Source: JAXHUM01 sp034189325
GTDB lineage: Bacteria; Desulfobacterota; DSM-4660; Desulfatiglandales; Desulfatiglandaceae
Reading direction: 5' to 3'
Length of the DNA stretch: 64,000 bases
Assembly: GCA_034189325.1 (NCBI GenBank)
Contig: JAXHUM010000043.1
Coordinates: 5,010 to 69,009 of the forward strand
Positions 16,748-24,914 of this stretch are shown in pieces. Below the pieces are notes generated by a model. The model worked only from the letters and a program-made list of their open reading frames with translations. It searched no databases and was not told the DNA's origin. A program made the translations under genes and the position numbers. The first letter of the stretch is position 1; the number at the start of each line of letters is the position of its first letter.

Positions 16748-18948
16748 TCGATCTGGTCCCTTGTCAAGGTATGATGGAGGTCTATTTCATGGGTGGTTCC
16801 ATCCTTTTTTTTTATTACCGTTCTGACCGACTGCCCAGGTTGAAGCATGGCAAGGTCAACAATGCTCAGCCTGTCATATTCTTCGATTCTGTCGTAGTCG
16901 GTAGGATTGGAAAAGGTTAAGGGCAGAACCCCCTGTTTCTTGAGATTGGCCTCATGTATCCTGGCAAAGGATTTTGCAATAACAGCCCTGGCTCCCATAA
17001 ATCTGGGACTCATGGCGGCATGCTCCCGGCTTGAGCCTTCACCGTAATTCTCATCGCCTATAATCACGAAACCTCCTGTATTTTCTTTATAAAAATCCGC
17101 GAGGTCGAAAATTCTTATATTCTTTTCTCCGGTTATTGTATTGGTAGCGGTCCCTGTTTCTCCGGTGAAGGCGTTCATCGCTCCCAGGAGCATATTCCTT
17201 GATATGTTCGTCAAGTGGCCCCTGAACCGGAGCCATTTCCCGCCCGGTGATATATGATCGGTCGTTGTTTTTCCCTTTGTTTTGATTAAGACGGGCAAAT
17301 CGACAAAATCATTTCCATCCCACCCTGGAAAGGGTTTGAGGAATTCGAGCCGCTCTGACCGGGGGTCTATGACGACATCCATGTGGCTTTTGTTTTCATT
17401 GGGCGGAACAAAGGTGCCCTTAAAATCGGAGAGCCCCCCGGGCGGCAAAGGCGGAGGGTTTGGAGGGACCAGTTTGAAGTCATGACCCTCTGGATCGGTC
17501 AGGGTGTCTGTTTCCGGATTAAAACCCGAATCTCCTGAAACAGCAAGGGCCGCGGCCATATGGGCGGATGTCAAGAAGGCCTTGGTCTCGGGATTGGCAT
17601 CATTTCTGCCCCTGAAATTCCTGTTGAATGTTGTGAACAGGCAGTTGGAAACGCCCTTTTCAATATCCTTTCTGTCCCATTGACCTATGCAGGGACCGCA
17701 GGAGGCAGAGAGAATAGTCGCGCCGGCTTGGATGAGTTTGTCAAGAATCCCGTCCCGTTTCAGGGTCTCATAGATTCGAGTTGAGCCGGGAGAGAACATA
17801 AGAGGGGCTTTGGGCTTCAAACCATGTTGAGCCGCCTGGTCCAGCACCTGAGAGGCGGCATAGAGGTCTGAATAGGATGAATTGGTGCAGGACCCCAAAA
17901 GAACAACCGATACCTGCTCCGGCCATTTTTCAGACTCGATAAGGGCCCTGAAATCCGCGACACTTGTTATTCTGTCCGGGGTGTAGGGTCCGGCATGGGC
18001 GGGCTTTATATCCCCAAGGTCGATCTCGACGATTTCATCAAAGACCACTTCAGGGTCCCGTGCGCAGACTTCGTCCTGGGTGAGCAGAGCGGCCATGGAT
18101 TCAGCCTGTTCCGATTCCTTTATCCTCCCGACAGATTTGAGATAGGCATTCATGGAATCGTCATAAACAAAAACAGAGGTTGTGGCCCCCAGTTCGGCCC
18201 CCATGTTCGTTATAGTCGCCTTTTCGGTTGCCGAGAGTGTTTGAGCTCCCGGGCCGAAATACTCGAGGATCTTGCCTGTGCCTCCCTTGACAGTGAATCT
18301 CCTGAGCATTTCAAAAATGACATCCTTTGCCGAGGCCCATCCGGTGAGCTGTCCCGTCAAACTGACTCCAACGAGATAGGGATGCGTGGTCTCCCAGGGT
18401 AACCCGGCCATGACCTCGGCGGCATCGGCCCCACCCACCCCAATGGCGAGGGCTCCGAGTCCGCCGGCGTTCGGCGTGTGTGAGTCGGTGCCGATCATCA
18501 GACCACCGGGGAACGCGTAATTCTCAAAGATCACCTGGTGCATCATGCCCGAACCGGGCCCCCAGAACCCAAGCCCATACTTCGCAGCGGCAGATGAGAG
18601 AAAATCATAGACCTCCCTGTTGGTGGTAAGGGCCTTCCTCAGGTCTGGTTCCGCGCCTTTGTCGGCCCTCAACAGGTGATCACAATGGATGGTGGCCGGC
18701 ACGTGCGTCTTCTTTCGTCCCGCCTGAATAAACTGCAGCATGGCCATCTGGGCGGTCGCGTCCTGCATAAGCACCCGGTCGGGAACGAGTTTTATCGGAT
18801 CTCTCCCCCGGATTAAGGGCCTTTTCAGCGATGTTTCCTGTTCATGGAGAAACAGGATCTTTTCCACATAAGAAAGGCCCCTTCCGAGTAATTCCCTCTT
18901 TGCCGCCAGCAAATGGAGGGCTTGATCCTGAGTCATGGTTTTGGTCAT
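16705..18948 (-). CDS. acn: Aconitate hydratase
   Basis: A 747-residue aconitase of the mitochondrial-like type, interconverting citrate and isocitrate. The [4Fe-4S] ligands are in GSCTNSS and SCGPCIG. Other signatures are GTDSHTPNAGGLG near residue 155, and GDENYGEGSSREHAA in the swivel domain. The start has GAGG eight bases upstream. It follows icd by 55 bases within the operon gltA-icd-acn-kor. Confidence 0.95.
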   Translation of the reverse strand: MTKTMTQDQALHLLAAKRELLGRGLSYVEKILFLHEQETSLKRPLIRGRDPIKLVPDRVLMQDATAQMAMLQFIQAGRKKTHVPATIHCDHLLRADKGAEPDLRKALTTNREVYDFLSSAAAKYGLGFWGPGSGMMHQVIFENYAFPGGLMIGTDSHTPNAGGLGALAIGVGGADAAEVMAGLPWETTHPYLVGVSLTGQLTGWASAKDVIFEMLRRFTVKGGTGKILEYFGPGAQTLSATEKATITNMGAELGATTSVFVYDDSMNAYLKSVGRIKESEQAESMAALLTQDEVCARDPEVVFDEIVEIDLGDIKPAHAGPYTPDRITSVADFRALIESEKWPEQVSVVLLGSCTNSSYSDLYAASQVLDQAAQHGLKPKAPLMFSPGSTRIYETLKRDGILDKLIQAGATILSASCGPCIGQWDRKDIEKGVSNCLFTTFNRNFRGRNDANPETKAFLTSAHMAAALAVSGDSGFNPETDTLTDPEGHDFKLVPPNPPPLPPGGLSDFKGTFVPPNENKSHMDVVIDPRSERLEFLKPFPGWDGNDFVDLPVLIKTKGKTTTDHISPGGKWLRFRGHLTNISRNMLLGAMNAFTGETGTATNTITGEKNIRIFDLADFYKENTGGFVIIGDENYGEGSSREHAAMSPRFMGARAVIAKSFARIHEANLKKQGVLPLTFSNPTDYDRIEEYDRLSIVDLAMLQPGQSVRTVIKKKDGTTHEIDLHHTLTRDQIEWFKAGSALNSLQQ

Positions 18949-19003
18949 TCTTTGTGCCTCTTGCAGAAACGGCCAGAGGGGACTCTCCCTGTTCCTCTGC
19001 CGT

Positions 19004-20272
19004 TCAGGCGGCGTGCCGGATCTTGTTTCGGATCAGCTCCCCGAATTCAGAGCATCTCACTTCCGTGGCGCCTGTCATCTGTCGAGCCAGATCATAGGTG
19101 ACCTGCCTCTCCCCTATCGTCGCGATCAGGGAGGCTGTTATGAGTTCTGCGGCCCTGTTCCATCCAATGAATTTCAACATCTCCACACCGGAAAGGATGA
19201 GAGACCCTGGGTTGACTTTGTCCAGCCCGGCATACTTCGGGGCCGAACCATGAGTGGCCTCGAACAGGGCGACCTTATCACCGATGTTCGCCCCGGGAGC
19301 CAGACCCAGACCCCCTACCTGCGCTGCTGCCGCGTCAGACAGGTAATCGCCGTTCAGATTGGGCGTGGCAATCACATCATACTCTTCCGGGCGGAGGAGG
19401 AGCTGTTGAAACATGGCATCGGCAATGCGGTCTTTAATGACTATTTTTCCAGGGGGCCTTATTCCACCAAAGTCTACATTGAGCTCCTGTTCGGTTACAA
19501 TCTCGTCCCGATACAATTCTTCTGCCGTGTCATAGGCCCAGTCTCTGAAGCCGCCCTCAGTGTACTTCATGATATTGCCCTTATGCACCAACGTGACGCT
19601 CTCCCTGTTGTTTTCCATAGCATATCGAACGGCCATGGCTGTCAATCGGGCCGTATTCCGCTTACTCATGGGCTTTATGCCTATGGCGCTTTCAGGGGAC
19701 AGCCTCTCTTGATCCTCTTTGATGAACCTGCTGTTGAGGCACGCAATGATCGCCCTGGCCTCATCAGAGCCTGCGGGCCATTCGAGACCGGCGTACACAT
19801 CTTCGGTGTTTTCACGGAAAACGACGATGTCCAGTTTGTCGGGGTTGGAAACGGGAGAAGGGACCCCGGGGATATGCCTGACAGGCCGGACACAGGCAAA
19901 TAGGTCCAGGGCCCGCCTCATGGCGACGTTCAAGGACCTGAAGCCGGTTCCCACCGGAGTGGTCAACGGGCCTTTAATAGCGACCCGGTAATAAGATATT
20001 TTTTCAAAGGTCTCATGGGGCAATGGATTCTTGGGGCCGAAGACCTGTTGGGCCCTTTCCCCGGCCAGGACCTCCAACCAATCAATGCCCTTTGCTCCGC
20101 CATAGGCCCTTTCCACGGCCGCGTCAAAAACAGGTTGTGCCGCGGCCCAGATATCGGGCCCTGTCCCGTCACCGACGATATAGGGGATCGTAGGTCTATC
20201 CGGGACGCGCAAAATACCCGTTTCATCCCATTCAATCCGCCCGCCCTTGGGGCTGCTGGAATCCTTCGCCAT
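19004..20272 (-). CDS. icd: Isocitrate dehydrogenase, NADP-type
   Basis: A 422-residue homodimeric-type enzyme oxidatively decarboxylating isocitrate to 2-oxoglutarate. TPVGTGFRSLNVAMRR contains the isocitrate-binding serine (Ser113 here, matching the phosphorylatable serine of the E. coli enzyme). GNIMKYTEGGFRDWAY and HGSAPKYAGLDKVNPGS match the NADP-specific E. coli class, the latter with the Lys-Tyr pair that contacts the 2'-phosphate. It starts 12 bases after gltA. Cofactor preference is inferred from these residues. Confidence 0.95.
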   Translation of the reverse strand: MAKDSSSPKGGRIEWDETGILRVPDRPTIPYIVGDGTGPDIWAAAQPVFDAAVERAYGGAKGIDWLEVLAGERAQQVFGPKNPLPHETFEKISYYRVAIKGPLTTPVGTGFRSLNVAMRRALDLFACVRPVRHIPGVPSPVSNPDKLDIVVFRENTEDVYAGLEWPAGSDEARAIIACLNSRFIKEDQERLSPESAIGIKPMSKRNTARLTAMAVRYAMENNRESVTLVHKGNIMKYTEGGFRDWAYDTAEELYRDEIVTEQELNVDFGGIRPPGKIVIKDRIADAMFQQLLLRPEEYDVIATPNLNGDYLSDAAAAQVGGLGLAPGANIGDKVALFEATHGSAPKYAGLDKVNPGSLILSGVEMLKFIGWNRAAELITASLIATIGERQVTYDLARQMTGATEVRCSEFGELIRNKIRHAA

Positions 20273-20284
20273 GTCAGGGTCCCC

Positions 20285-21469
20285 TCATCCCCCTCTGGAT
20301 TCCATGGGTTCGTAAGTACAACCGGACAAACCGCAATACTGGCCGATATACTCGGCCGCCGGTCTGTACAGGGAGGGTTTGTCCTGGGCCTCGGCGAATT
20401 TTTCTTCGATAATGTGGGAACACCACCCGCTGACCCTTGAGATGGCGAAGAGAGGCGTCATCAAGTCGAGGGGTATCCCCATGATGTGATACACAGGGGC
20501 GCTGTAGAAATCCACATTGGGAAGGATATCGGTCTTCCCTCTTTTTCGGAATGCTTGTATCCCGAATTCCTCCACTTGTGAGGAAAGGAGGTGCCATCTT
20601 TCCTGCCCGGTCTTCTTCCCAAGTCGTGCGGCCATATCCTTGAGGTACTTGGCACGGGGATCCATGGTCTTATACACGGCGTGGCCCATGCCCATGATTT
20701 TTCCGCCGCCCTCCAGTTGATCCTCTATCCATCCAGCGATGTCGGCCTCAGACTCCAGGTCCATAAGCATCTTCATCACCTTGGCGTTGGCCCCGCCATG
20801 GAGGCTGCCTGAGAGGGCGCCTATGCCGGCGCTGACGCCGGCGTACATGTGGGCCTGTGTGGAAACCACTTCCCTGCAGGCAAAGGTGGAGGCGTTAAAC
20901 GTGTGGTCTGCATGGAGAATAAGACAGGTATCGAGATCACGAGCCATTTCCGGATCAGGCCTCTTTCCTTTGAGCTGGTATAAGAAATTCTCTGCGTGTG
21001 ACAGGTCTTTGTCAGGGGGCACCGGTTCCCGTCCCTCTCGAATCCTGTGCCAGGCTGCGACAAGGGCCGGGATTCCGGCTATGAGCCGGATAGCCATCCT
21101 GATGTTCGCCTCTCTGGTTTCGTCCAACAGATTCGGGTCAGACATGGCCAGCATCGAGACAGCCGATTGAAGCAGATCCATGGGCGCTGCATTCTGAGGG
21201 ACCTTTTTCAGGATATCATAGGCGTAGCCAGGGAGCTCCCTCGCCTCTTTCACGTGCGCTTCAAATTCTTGGAGTTCTTCCCTGTTCGGCAAAGAACCAT
21301 TTAAGAGGAGATAGGCGACCTCCATGAAAGAAGACTCCTGCGCCAGTTGGTTTATCCTGTATCCCCTGTAAATCAGAATGCCCTTTTCGCCGTCGATGAA
21401 ACTGATCTTCGTGTCGGCAACCTTAACCCCTCTAAGGCCTGTATTCTTCACATTGACTATGTGGGCCAT
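20285..21469 (-). CDS. gltA: Citrate synthase (Si type)
   Basis: A 394-residue citrate synthase condensing acetyl-CoA and oxaloacetate. The catalytic His, His and Asp lie in HADHTFNAS, MGMGHAVYKTMDPRA and PNVDFYSAPVYHIMGIP. The short length and GYRI-QLA start match the type I dimeric form found in Gram-positives, archaea and many Deltaproteobacteria. The start at 21469 has GGAGG five bases before it; an ATG 12 bases upstream lacks a site. It leads the TCA block directly after the thiol peroxidase gene. Confidence 0.94.
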   Translation of the reverse strand: MAHIVNVKNTGLRGVKVADTKISFIDGEKGILIYRGYRINQLAQESSFMEVAYLLLNGSLPNREELQEFEAHVKEARELPGYAYDILKKVPQNAAPMDLLQSAVSMLAMSDPNLLDETREANIRMAIRLIAGIPALVAAWHRIREGREPVPPDKDLSHAENFLYQLKGKRPDPEMARDLDTCLILHADHTFNASTFACREVVSTQAHMYAGVSAGIGALSGSLHGGANAKVMKMLMDLESEADIAGWIEDQLEGGGKIMGMGHAVYKTMDPRAKYLKDMAARLGKKTGQERWHLLSSQVEEFGIQAFRKRGKTDILPNVDFYSAPVYHIMGIPLDLMTPLFAISRVSGWCSHIIEEKFAEAQDKPSLYRPAAEYIGQYCGLSGCTYEPMESRGG

Positions 21470-21522
21470 TTTGACCTCCATACGCTCATTGGGGTTGGAA
21501 CTCCAGAGGGCTTTCAGCGGAT

Positions 21523-22038
21523 CTATTGCAGCTTTTTCAGGGCATCCAAGACCGCGGCATAGTCAGGTTCATCAGCCACCTCTTTGACGAGCTGAACGTA
21601 TTGGACGACCCCCTTCCCATCAACAACAAATAAGGCCCTCGCCAATAAACGCAATTCCTTGATAAGGACGCCGTAGGCCTCCCCGAAGGAGGCGCTTATA
21701 TGGTCTGAAAGGGTGATCACCTTGTCGACCCCTGCCGCGCCGCACCAGCGCTTCTGGGCAAAAGGAAGATCCATGCTGATGGTGAGTATGGTGACGTCGG
21801 GCCCGAGTGTCCCTGCCTCTTCGTTGAACCTCCGAGTCTCCATGTCGCATACCGGAGTGTCCAGGGAAGGAACGGAAGCGATTACACAGATCTTTCCCCG
21901 AAAAGATGAAAGCTTTACAGGAGAAAGATCATTATCCAGGACTTCGAAGTCGGGAGCTGTTTCCCCGACCTCCGGTCGTCTTCCAATCAGGGTCAAAGGG
22001 TTCCCTTTCATCGTTATGATTCCGGTGTTCTCTACCAT
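21523..22038 (-). CDS. tpx: Thiol peroxidase (Tpx-type peroxiredoxin)
   Basis: A 171-residue atypical 2-Cys peroxiredoxin reducing peroxides with thioredoxin. SLDTPVCDMETRRF holds the peroxidatic cysteine and FAQKRWCGAAGV the resolving cysteine, at the usual Tpx spacing. Both are ordinary Cys codons, unlike the selenocysteine peroxiredoxin at 42314. The start at 22038 has GGAGG eight bases upstream; the frame is open 36 codons more without a site. It lies 53 bases before citrate synthase. Confidence 0.93.
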   Translation of the reverse strand: MVENTGIITMKGNPLTLIGRRPEVGETAPDFEVLDNDLSPVKLSSFRGKICVIASVPSLDTPVCDMETRRFNEEAGTLGPDVTILTISMDLPFAQKRWCGAAGVDKVITLSDHISASFGEAYGVLIKELRLLARALFVVDGKGVVQYVQLVKEVADEPDYAAVLDALKKLQ

Positions 22039-22236
22039 TTTGTCGACCTCCTTCGGATTATAGGATTCATACTGTTGAATAGTGGACCGCCCTATCAATG
22101 GCCTGAAGGCCACTTCAATGTCTTGCCTCTTCCATCCTTGCCGCAACGCCCCTTTTTGAGTGTGTCAAATAAGAGAAGGCAGACTTACGGGTTGGAAAAA
22201 ACTACGAAACAGGCACACAGAGGCGCTGCGCCGTTT

Positions 22237-23088
22237 CTACTCTTTCAAATCTTTTTTCATGGGAGGCTCCTTTCCCCATCGGTTGATCGCGTAATTCCCT
22301 GGTTTACCGGTAAAGGGCAGCGCCAGCGTCGCAAGAAGCCCCGGAGGATTGGAAGACCTGAACTGGGCAAGACCTATGGTCATGCCCTCATGTCCTGCTA
22401 CAGGCTGGGCCCTGTATGTCCCAAAAAGCCGGTCCCACCAGGGGAGATTAAAGCCGAAATTCGAATTGGTCTCCCGTATGGTTACGGAATGGTGCACTCG
22501 ATGCATGTCCGGAGTCACAACAAAAAGCCTGAGCACCCGATCTATGGCATGAGGGATATGGACGTTGCCGTGATTAAAGGTAGCCAGCCCGTTGAGCAGT
22601 ATTTCAAAGAGAATCACGGTGAACACCGAAGGGCCGATAGCGGCGACGGCGGTCAGTTTAATACCCATGGATATGATGATCTCAAAGGGATGGAATCGCA
22701 GACCTGTAGTGAGATCATAATCCAGATCCGCATGGTGCATCATGTGGAGTCGCCACAGAAGCGGGACGGCATGAAACATGACGTGCTGGAGATAGACGAC
22801 GAGATCCAGCAGTACGATTCCGACAACAACCTCGAAGAAAAAGGGAAGATCCAGGATATTGAGGAGCCCCCATCCTTCATTGCTGGCCAATAATGCCAGG
22901 CCAACAGGTAGAACAGGCATGGCAACCCTTACCAGGGCCGAATTCAAGACAACAATCCCTAAATTAGCAAACCATCTCTTTTTCTTGGAGACGGTCAGTT
23001 GCCTTCTCGGCGCTTTCAACTCCCATAGGGCCATGACAACAATAATGGCGAGAAAAGAGGCCAATCGCGCGATTACTTCATAAGGCAT
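22237..23088 (-). CDS. Sterol desaturase/fatty acid hydroxylase family membrane protein
   Basis: A 283-residue membrane protein with four or more hydrophobic segments and the histidine boxes HVMFH, HMMHH and HRVHHS that bind a diiron centre. The NFGFNLPWWDRLFGTY block is typical of the family. Such enzymes normally use O2 on a lipid substrate, which is notable in an anaerobe, but the substrate is unknown. Its start (SD GAGGAG) overlaps the end of the selenocysteine rhodanese-ferritin gene by 11 bases, so the two are coupled. Confidence 0.87.
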   Translation of the reverse strand: MPYEVIARLASFLAIIVVMALWELKAPRRQLTVSKKKRWFANLGIVVLNSALVRVAMPVLPVGLALLASNEGWGLLNILDLPFFFEVVVGIVLLDLVVYLQHVMFHAVPLLWRLHMMHHADLDYDLTTGLRFHPFEIIISMGIKLTAVAAIGPSVFTVILFEILLNGLATFNHGNVHIPHAIDRVLRLFVVTPDMHRVHHSVTIRETNSNFGFNLPWWDRLFGTYRAQPVAGHEGMTIGLAQFRSSNPPGLLATLALPFTGKPGNYAINRWGKEPPMKKDLKE

Positions 23089-23920
23089 GGGTTTGCTCCT
23101 CTAAGAGGTCTCCAAGGTAGCCCAGATGCGTCTTTTCTTCATCGGCAAGGCTATGAAAGATCGACTGATCTTTCTCTTCTTTCATAGCGTGGGCATATCT
23201 CATGTAGAGATCCAGACTCTGGGCCTCAAGCATCATGGCCACGTTCAGGACACCCTCAGTAGTCTCCAAGGCCTCTCTGTTCTTTTCAAGAAATGTGTCG
23301 GTGGTGAAACCTCCCTCCATCATTTCAGAGACAAGGCCTGTTTCAAACGCTTCCATATCGGAAACTTTCTGATCAAAGGAGACATACTGTCGAAAAAGCC
23401 TCTCCTTATGCTTGGCTTCGACACCGGCCAGTTTTCCCAGGAGACCGGATACATCCGGATTACCGGTCATTTCCTTGACCGCCGAGTAGAATTCCTCGAG
23501 GCCCTTTTCGAGGCCGTAGGCAAAAATAATGACCTGCTCAGGCGTTTGCAGTTCCTTTAAAGGGGCCATGCCCATGTCGTAAGGGCCGGCCGCGGTCTGA
23601 CCGTTCCAGGCGGCAAGTCCTCCTTTGAGATTATAGACCTCCTTGAACCCCTTCCCGGAGAGCAGTTGGGCAGCGGCACGGCTGCGCCCACCCACCGCTC
23701 AGTAGACAATAATCGGCTTTTCAGGATCGAGTTCTTTGAGCCTGTCCGTGAGCTGGGGCAGGGGAACAAGCCTGGCTCCCGGGATACGGGATACCTCATA
23801 TTCGCTCTTCTGTCTCACATCCAGAAGGTTGTAATCCCCCTCCTTTCGGTTAGACAAGAAACTCTTGGCCTCTTCGACCTCCATGTTTTTTGCGGGCGTA
23901 AAAAACTGCTTCCAACGCAT
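23078..23920 (-). CDS. Selenoprotein: rhodanese domain (Sec at catalytic position) fused to a ferritin-like domain
   Basis: Reading through one TGA (23701-23699) gives a 280-residue protein in a single frame. Residues about 15-105 are a rhodanese: LLDVRQKSEYEVSRIPGA, then IIVY-U-AVGGRSRAAA, where U (residue 74) replaces the catalytic cysteine, and the closing VYNLKGGLAAW. Residues about 125-278 form a ferritin/rubrerythrin-like helical bundle with glutamates and an EEKTHLGYLGDLLEE end. Read with TGA as a stop, the first part lacks its active loop and the second lacks a start site, so selenocysteine is far more likely than a nonsense mutation. SD AGGAG precedes the ATG at 23920. The gene starts 12 bases after the next selenoprotein. 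Confidence 0.85.
23668..23701 (-). promoter_or_regulatory. Selenocysteine codon and likely bacterial SECIS hairpin (rhodanese-ferritin gene)
   Basis: The TGA is followed by a hairpin at 23688-23668: a GCAGC/GCTGC stem with a C bulge and a GG/CC base below it, and a six-base loop containing GU. The loop starts 18 bases after the TGA, within the usual distance for bacterial SelB-dependent elements. Confidence 0.65.
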
Positions 23921-23932
23921 GATGGTGTCTCC

Positions 23933-24259
23933 TTATGATGATTCTTCCATGGGATATCCGGCATTTTTCCAGGCCGTCACGCCTCCACCAAGCACCTTGA
24001 TGTTTTGGAATCCTTCGTTCATATACTTTGTTGCCTGACCGGCAGCACTTGCCTCCTGAGGTCAGGCGCAATAGAAAATGATCTCCCTGTCTTTGGCAAG
24101 AGACAATAGCTGGGATCGAAACTCATTCAGCGAGATGGCCCCTTTGAGACGCATCTGACTGAATCTCTTTTCATCCTCATACGCGCAAACGAGTAAAGCG
24201 GAGTCCTCCCTGTTTTTCCTTCTTGCCTCTTCAGGGGAAACGCGGATAGGTTCCGTCAT
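23933..24259 (-). CDS. Selenoprotein: small rhodanese with Cys-Ala-Sec active loop
   Basis: Reading through TGA at 24064-24062 gives a 108-residue single-domain rhodanese. The N-terminal half ends in EIIFYCA, then Sec66, PQEASAAGQATKYMNEGF and a typical rhodanese end with VLGGGVTAWKNAGYP. The catalytic loop is therefore C-A-U-P. Homologues with Cys in this position (YC-CP-E-SA) are common. The frame after the TGA has clear rhodanese homology up to the TAA at 23935, which a pseudogene explanation would not easily preserve. It is followed 12 bases later by the second Sec rhodanese. Confidence 0.85.
24034..24064 (-). promoter_or_regulatory. Selenocysteine codon and possible SECIS hairpin (small rhodanese gene)
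   Basis: After the TGA, GGCA and TGCC (24053-24050 and 24044-24041) pair around a five-base loop containing GU. An outer CCT/AGG stem can extend it to 24061-24034. The loop begins 12 bases after the TGA, slightly close, so the exact fold is uncertain. Confidence 0.5.
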
Positions 24260-24396
24260 GTGTCGGCCTCCTCTTCCCTAAAGGTACATTACATGCATTG
24301 CCCTATGGACAGGGTCCCTGTGGTCAGGCCCTCTTGAACATGGGGCCGGCCGACCGAATGTGAATGTGCGGACCCTGATTCCCTGAGGCAAATGGA

Positions 24397-24618
24397 CTAA
24401 ACGGCAACGACCTCTTTTACTTCCGATACGTCCTGTTTGATGACCTTTTCCACACCCTGCTTGAGGGTCATCTGGCTCATGGGACATCCCCCGCAAGCGC
24501 CGGTCAGTTTCACCTTGACAACCCCGTCATCGGTCACCTCTACTAGTTCTACATTCCCACCGTCTGCCATAAGCATAGGCCTTATCTTATCTAAAGCGGC
24601 TTCTATTTTTTCTTTCAT
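24397..24618 (-). CDS. NifU C-terminal-domain Fe-S scaffold (Nfu-like)
   Basis: A 73-residue stand-alone NifU-like domain. The N-terminal helix (KIEAALDKIRPML), DGGNVELVEV and ACGGCPMSQMTL with Cys42 and Cys45 are the Nfu signature. It assembles or carries a [4Fe-4S] cluster to client proteins such as aconitase and ferredoxins, which are abundant nearby. It is not evidence for nitrogen fixation. It lies upstream of the Sec rhodaneses with a 137-base gap and may have its own transcript. Confidence 0.9.
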   Translation of the reverse strand: MKEKIEAALDKIRPMLMADGGNVELVEVTDDGVVKVKLTGACGGCPMSQMTLKQGVEKVIKQDVSEVKEVVAV

Positions 24619-24750
24619 GACTCATTCCTCCCTTTCTTTGATTGTGTTTCGTTAGCTTTTGGTTTCTCTTGTTAGGGTCATTTACAACCCACATGAACGC
24701 CCTCCAACCTGAAGGGTGAAGGTTTCCCATAAACAGGAAACGCCGAGTTA

Positions 24751-24891
24751 GTGTCCATCCATAAATGGTCTTTTTGCCCAATCTCGGTGTTATGCTCAAA
24801 AAATAATCCTCGGAATATTGCACATATGCCTGCGGTTAGTTTTTTCGCATGCCTTGATCTTGAACAAAAATCCTCATTTATGGATGGACAC
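24751..24891. mobile_element. 141-bp MITE-like element with perfect 17-bp terminal inverted repeats
   Basis: The ends, at 24751-24767 and 24875-24891, are perfect 17-base inverted repeats (GTGTCCATCCATAAATG and its complement). They are flanked on both sides by the same six bases, GAGTTA (24745-24750 and 24892-24897), which looks like a target-site duplication. The interior has no coding frame. It sits in the gap between the Nfu gene and the methyltransferase gene and harms neither. The parent transposase is not in the window. Confidence 0.7.
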
Positions 24892-24914
24892 GAGTTAGTA
24901 AAAACGCCTAGCCC

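Noticed and set aside
18935..19903. Long open frame on the plus strand (322 codons)
   Set aside because: It is antisense to isocitrate dehydrogenase and the end of aconitase, with no start signal or domain.
22075..22893. Long open frame on the plus strand (272 codons)
   Set aside because: It is antisense to the sterol-desaturase gene, which has clear histidine boxes and a ribosome site; the plus-strand product has no family resemblance.
23699..23920. Interpretation of the split rhodanese as a nonsense-mutated pseudogene
   Set aside because: The same catalytic codon is TGA in two adjacent rhodaneses and at the peroxidatic position of a peroxiredoxin, each with a following hairpin and intact reading frame. 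Three independent mutations at exactly the catalytic Cys are implausible.
24397..24618. Evidence for nitrogen fixation from a NifU-like gene
   Set aside because: It is the isolated C-terminal scaffold domain found in most bacteria for general Fe-S assembly; no nif genes are nearby.
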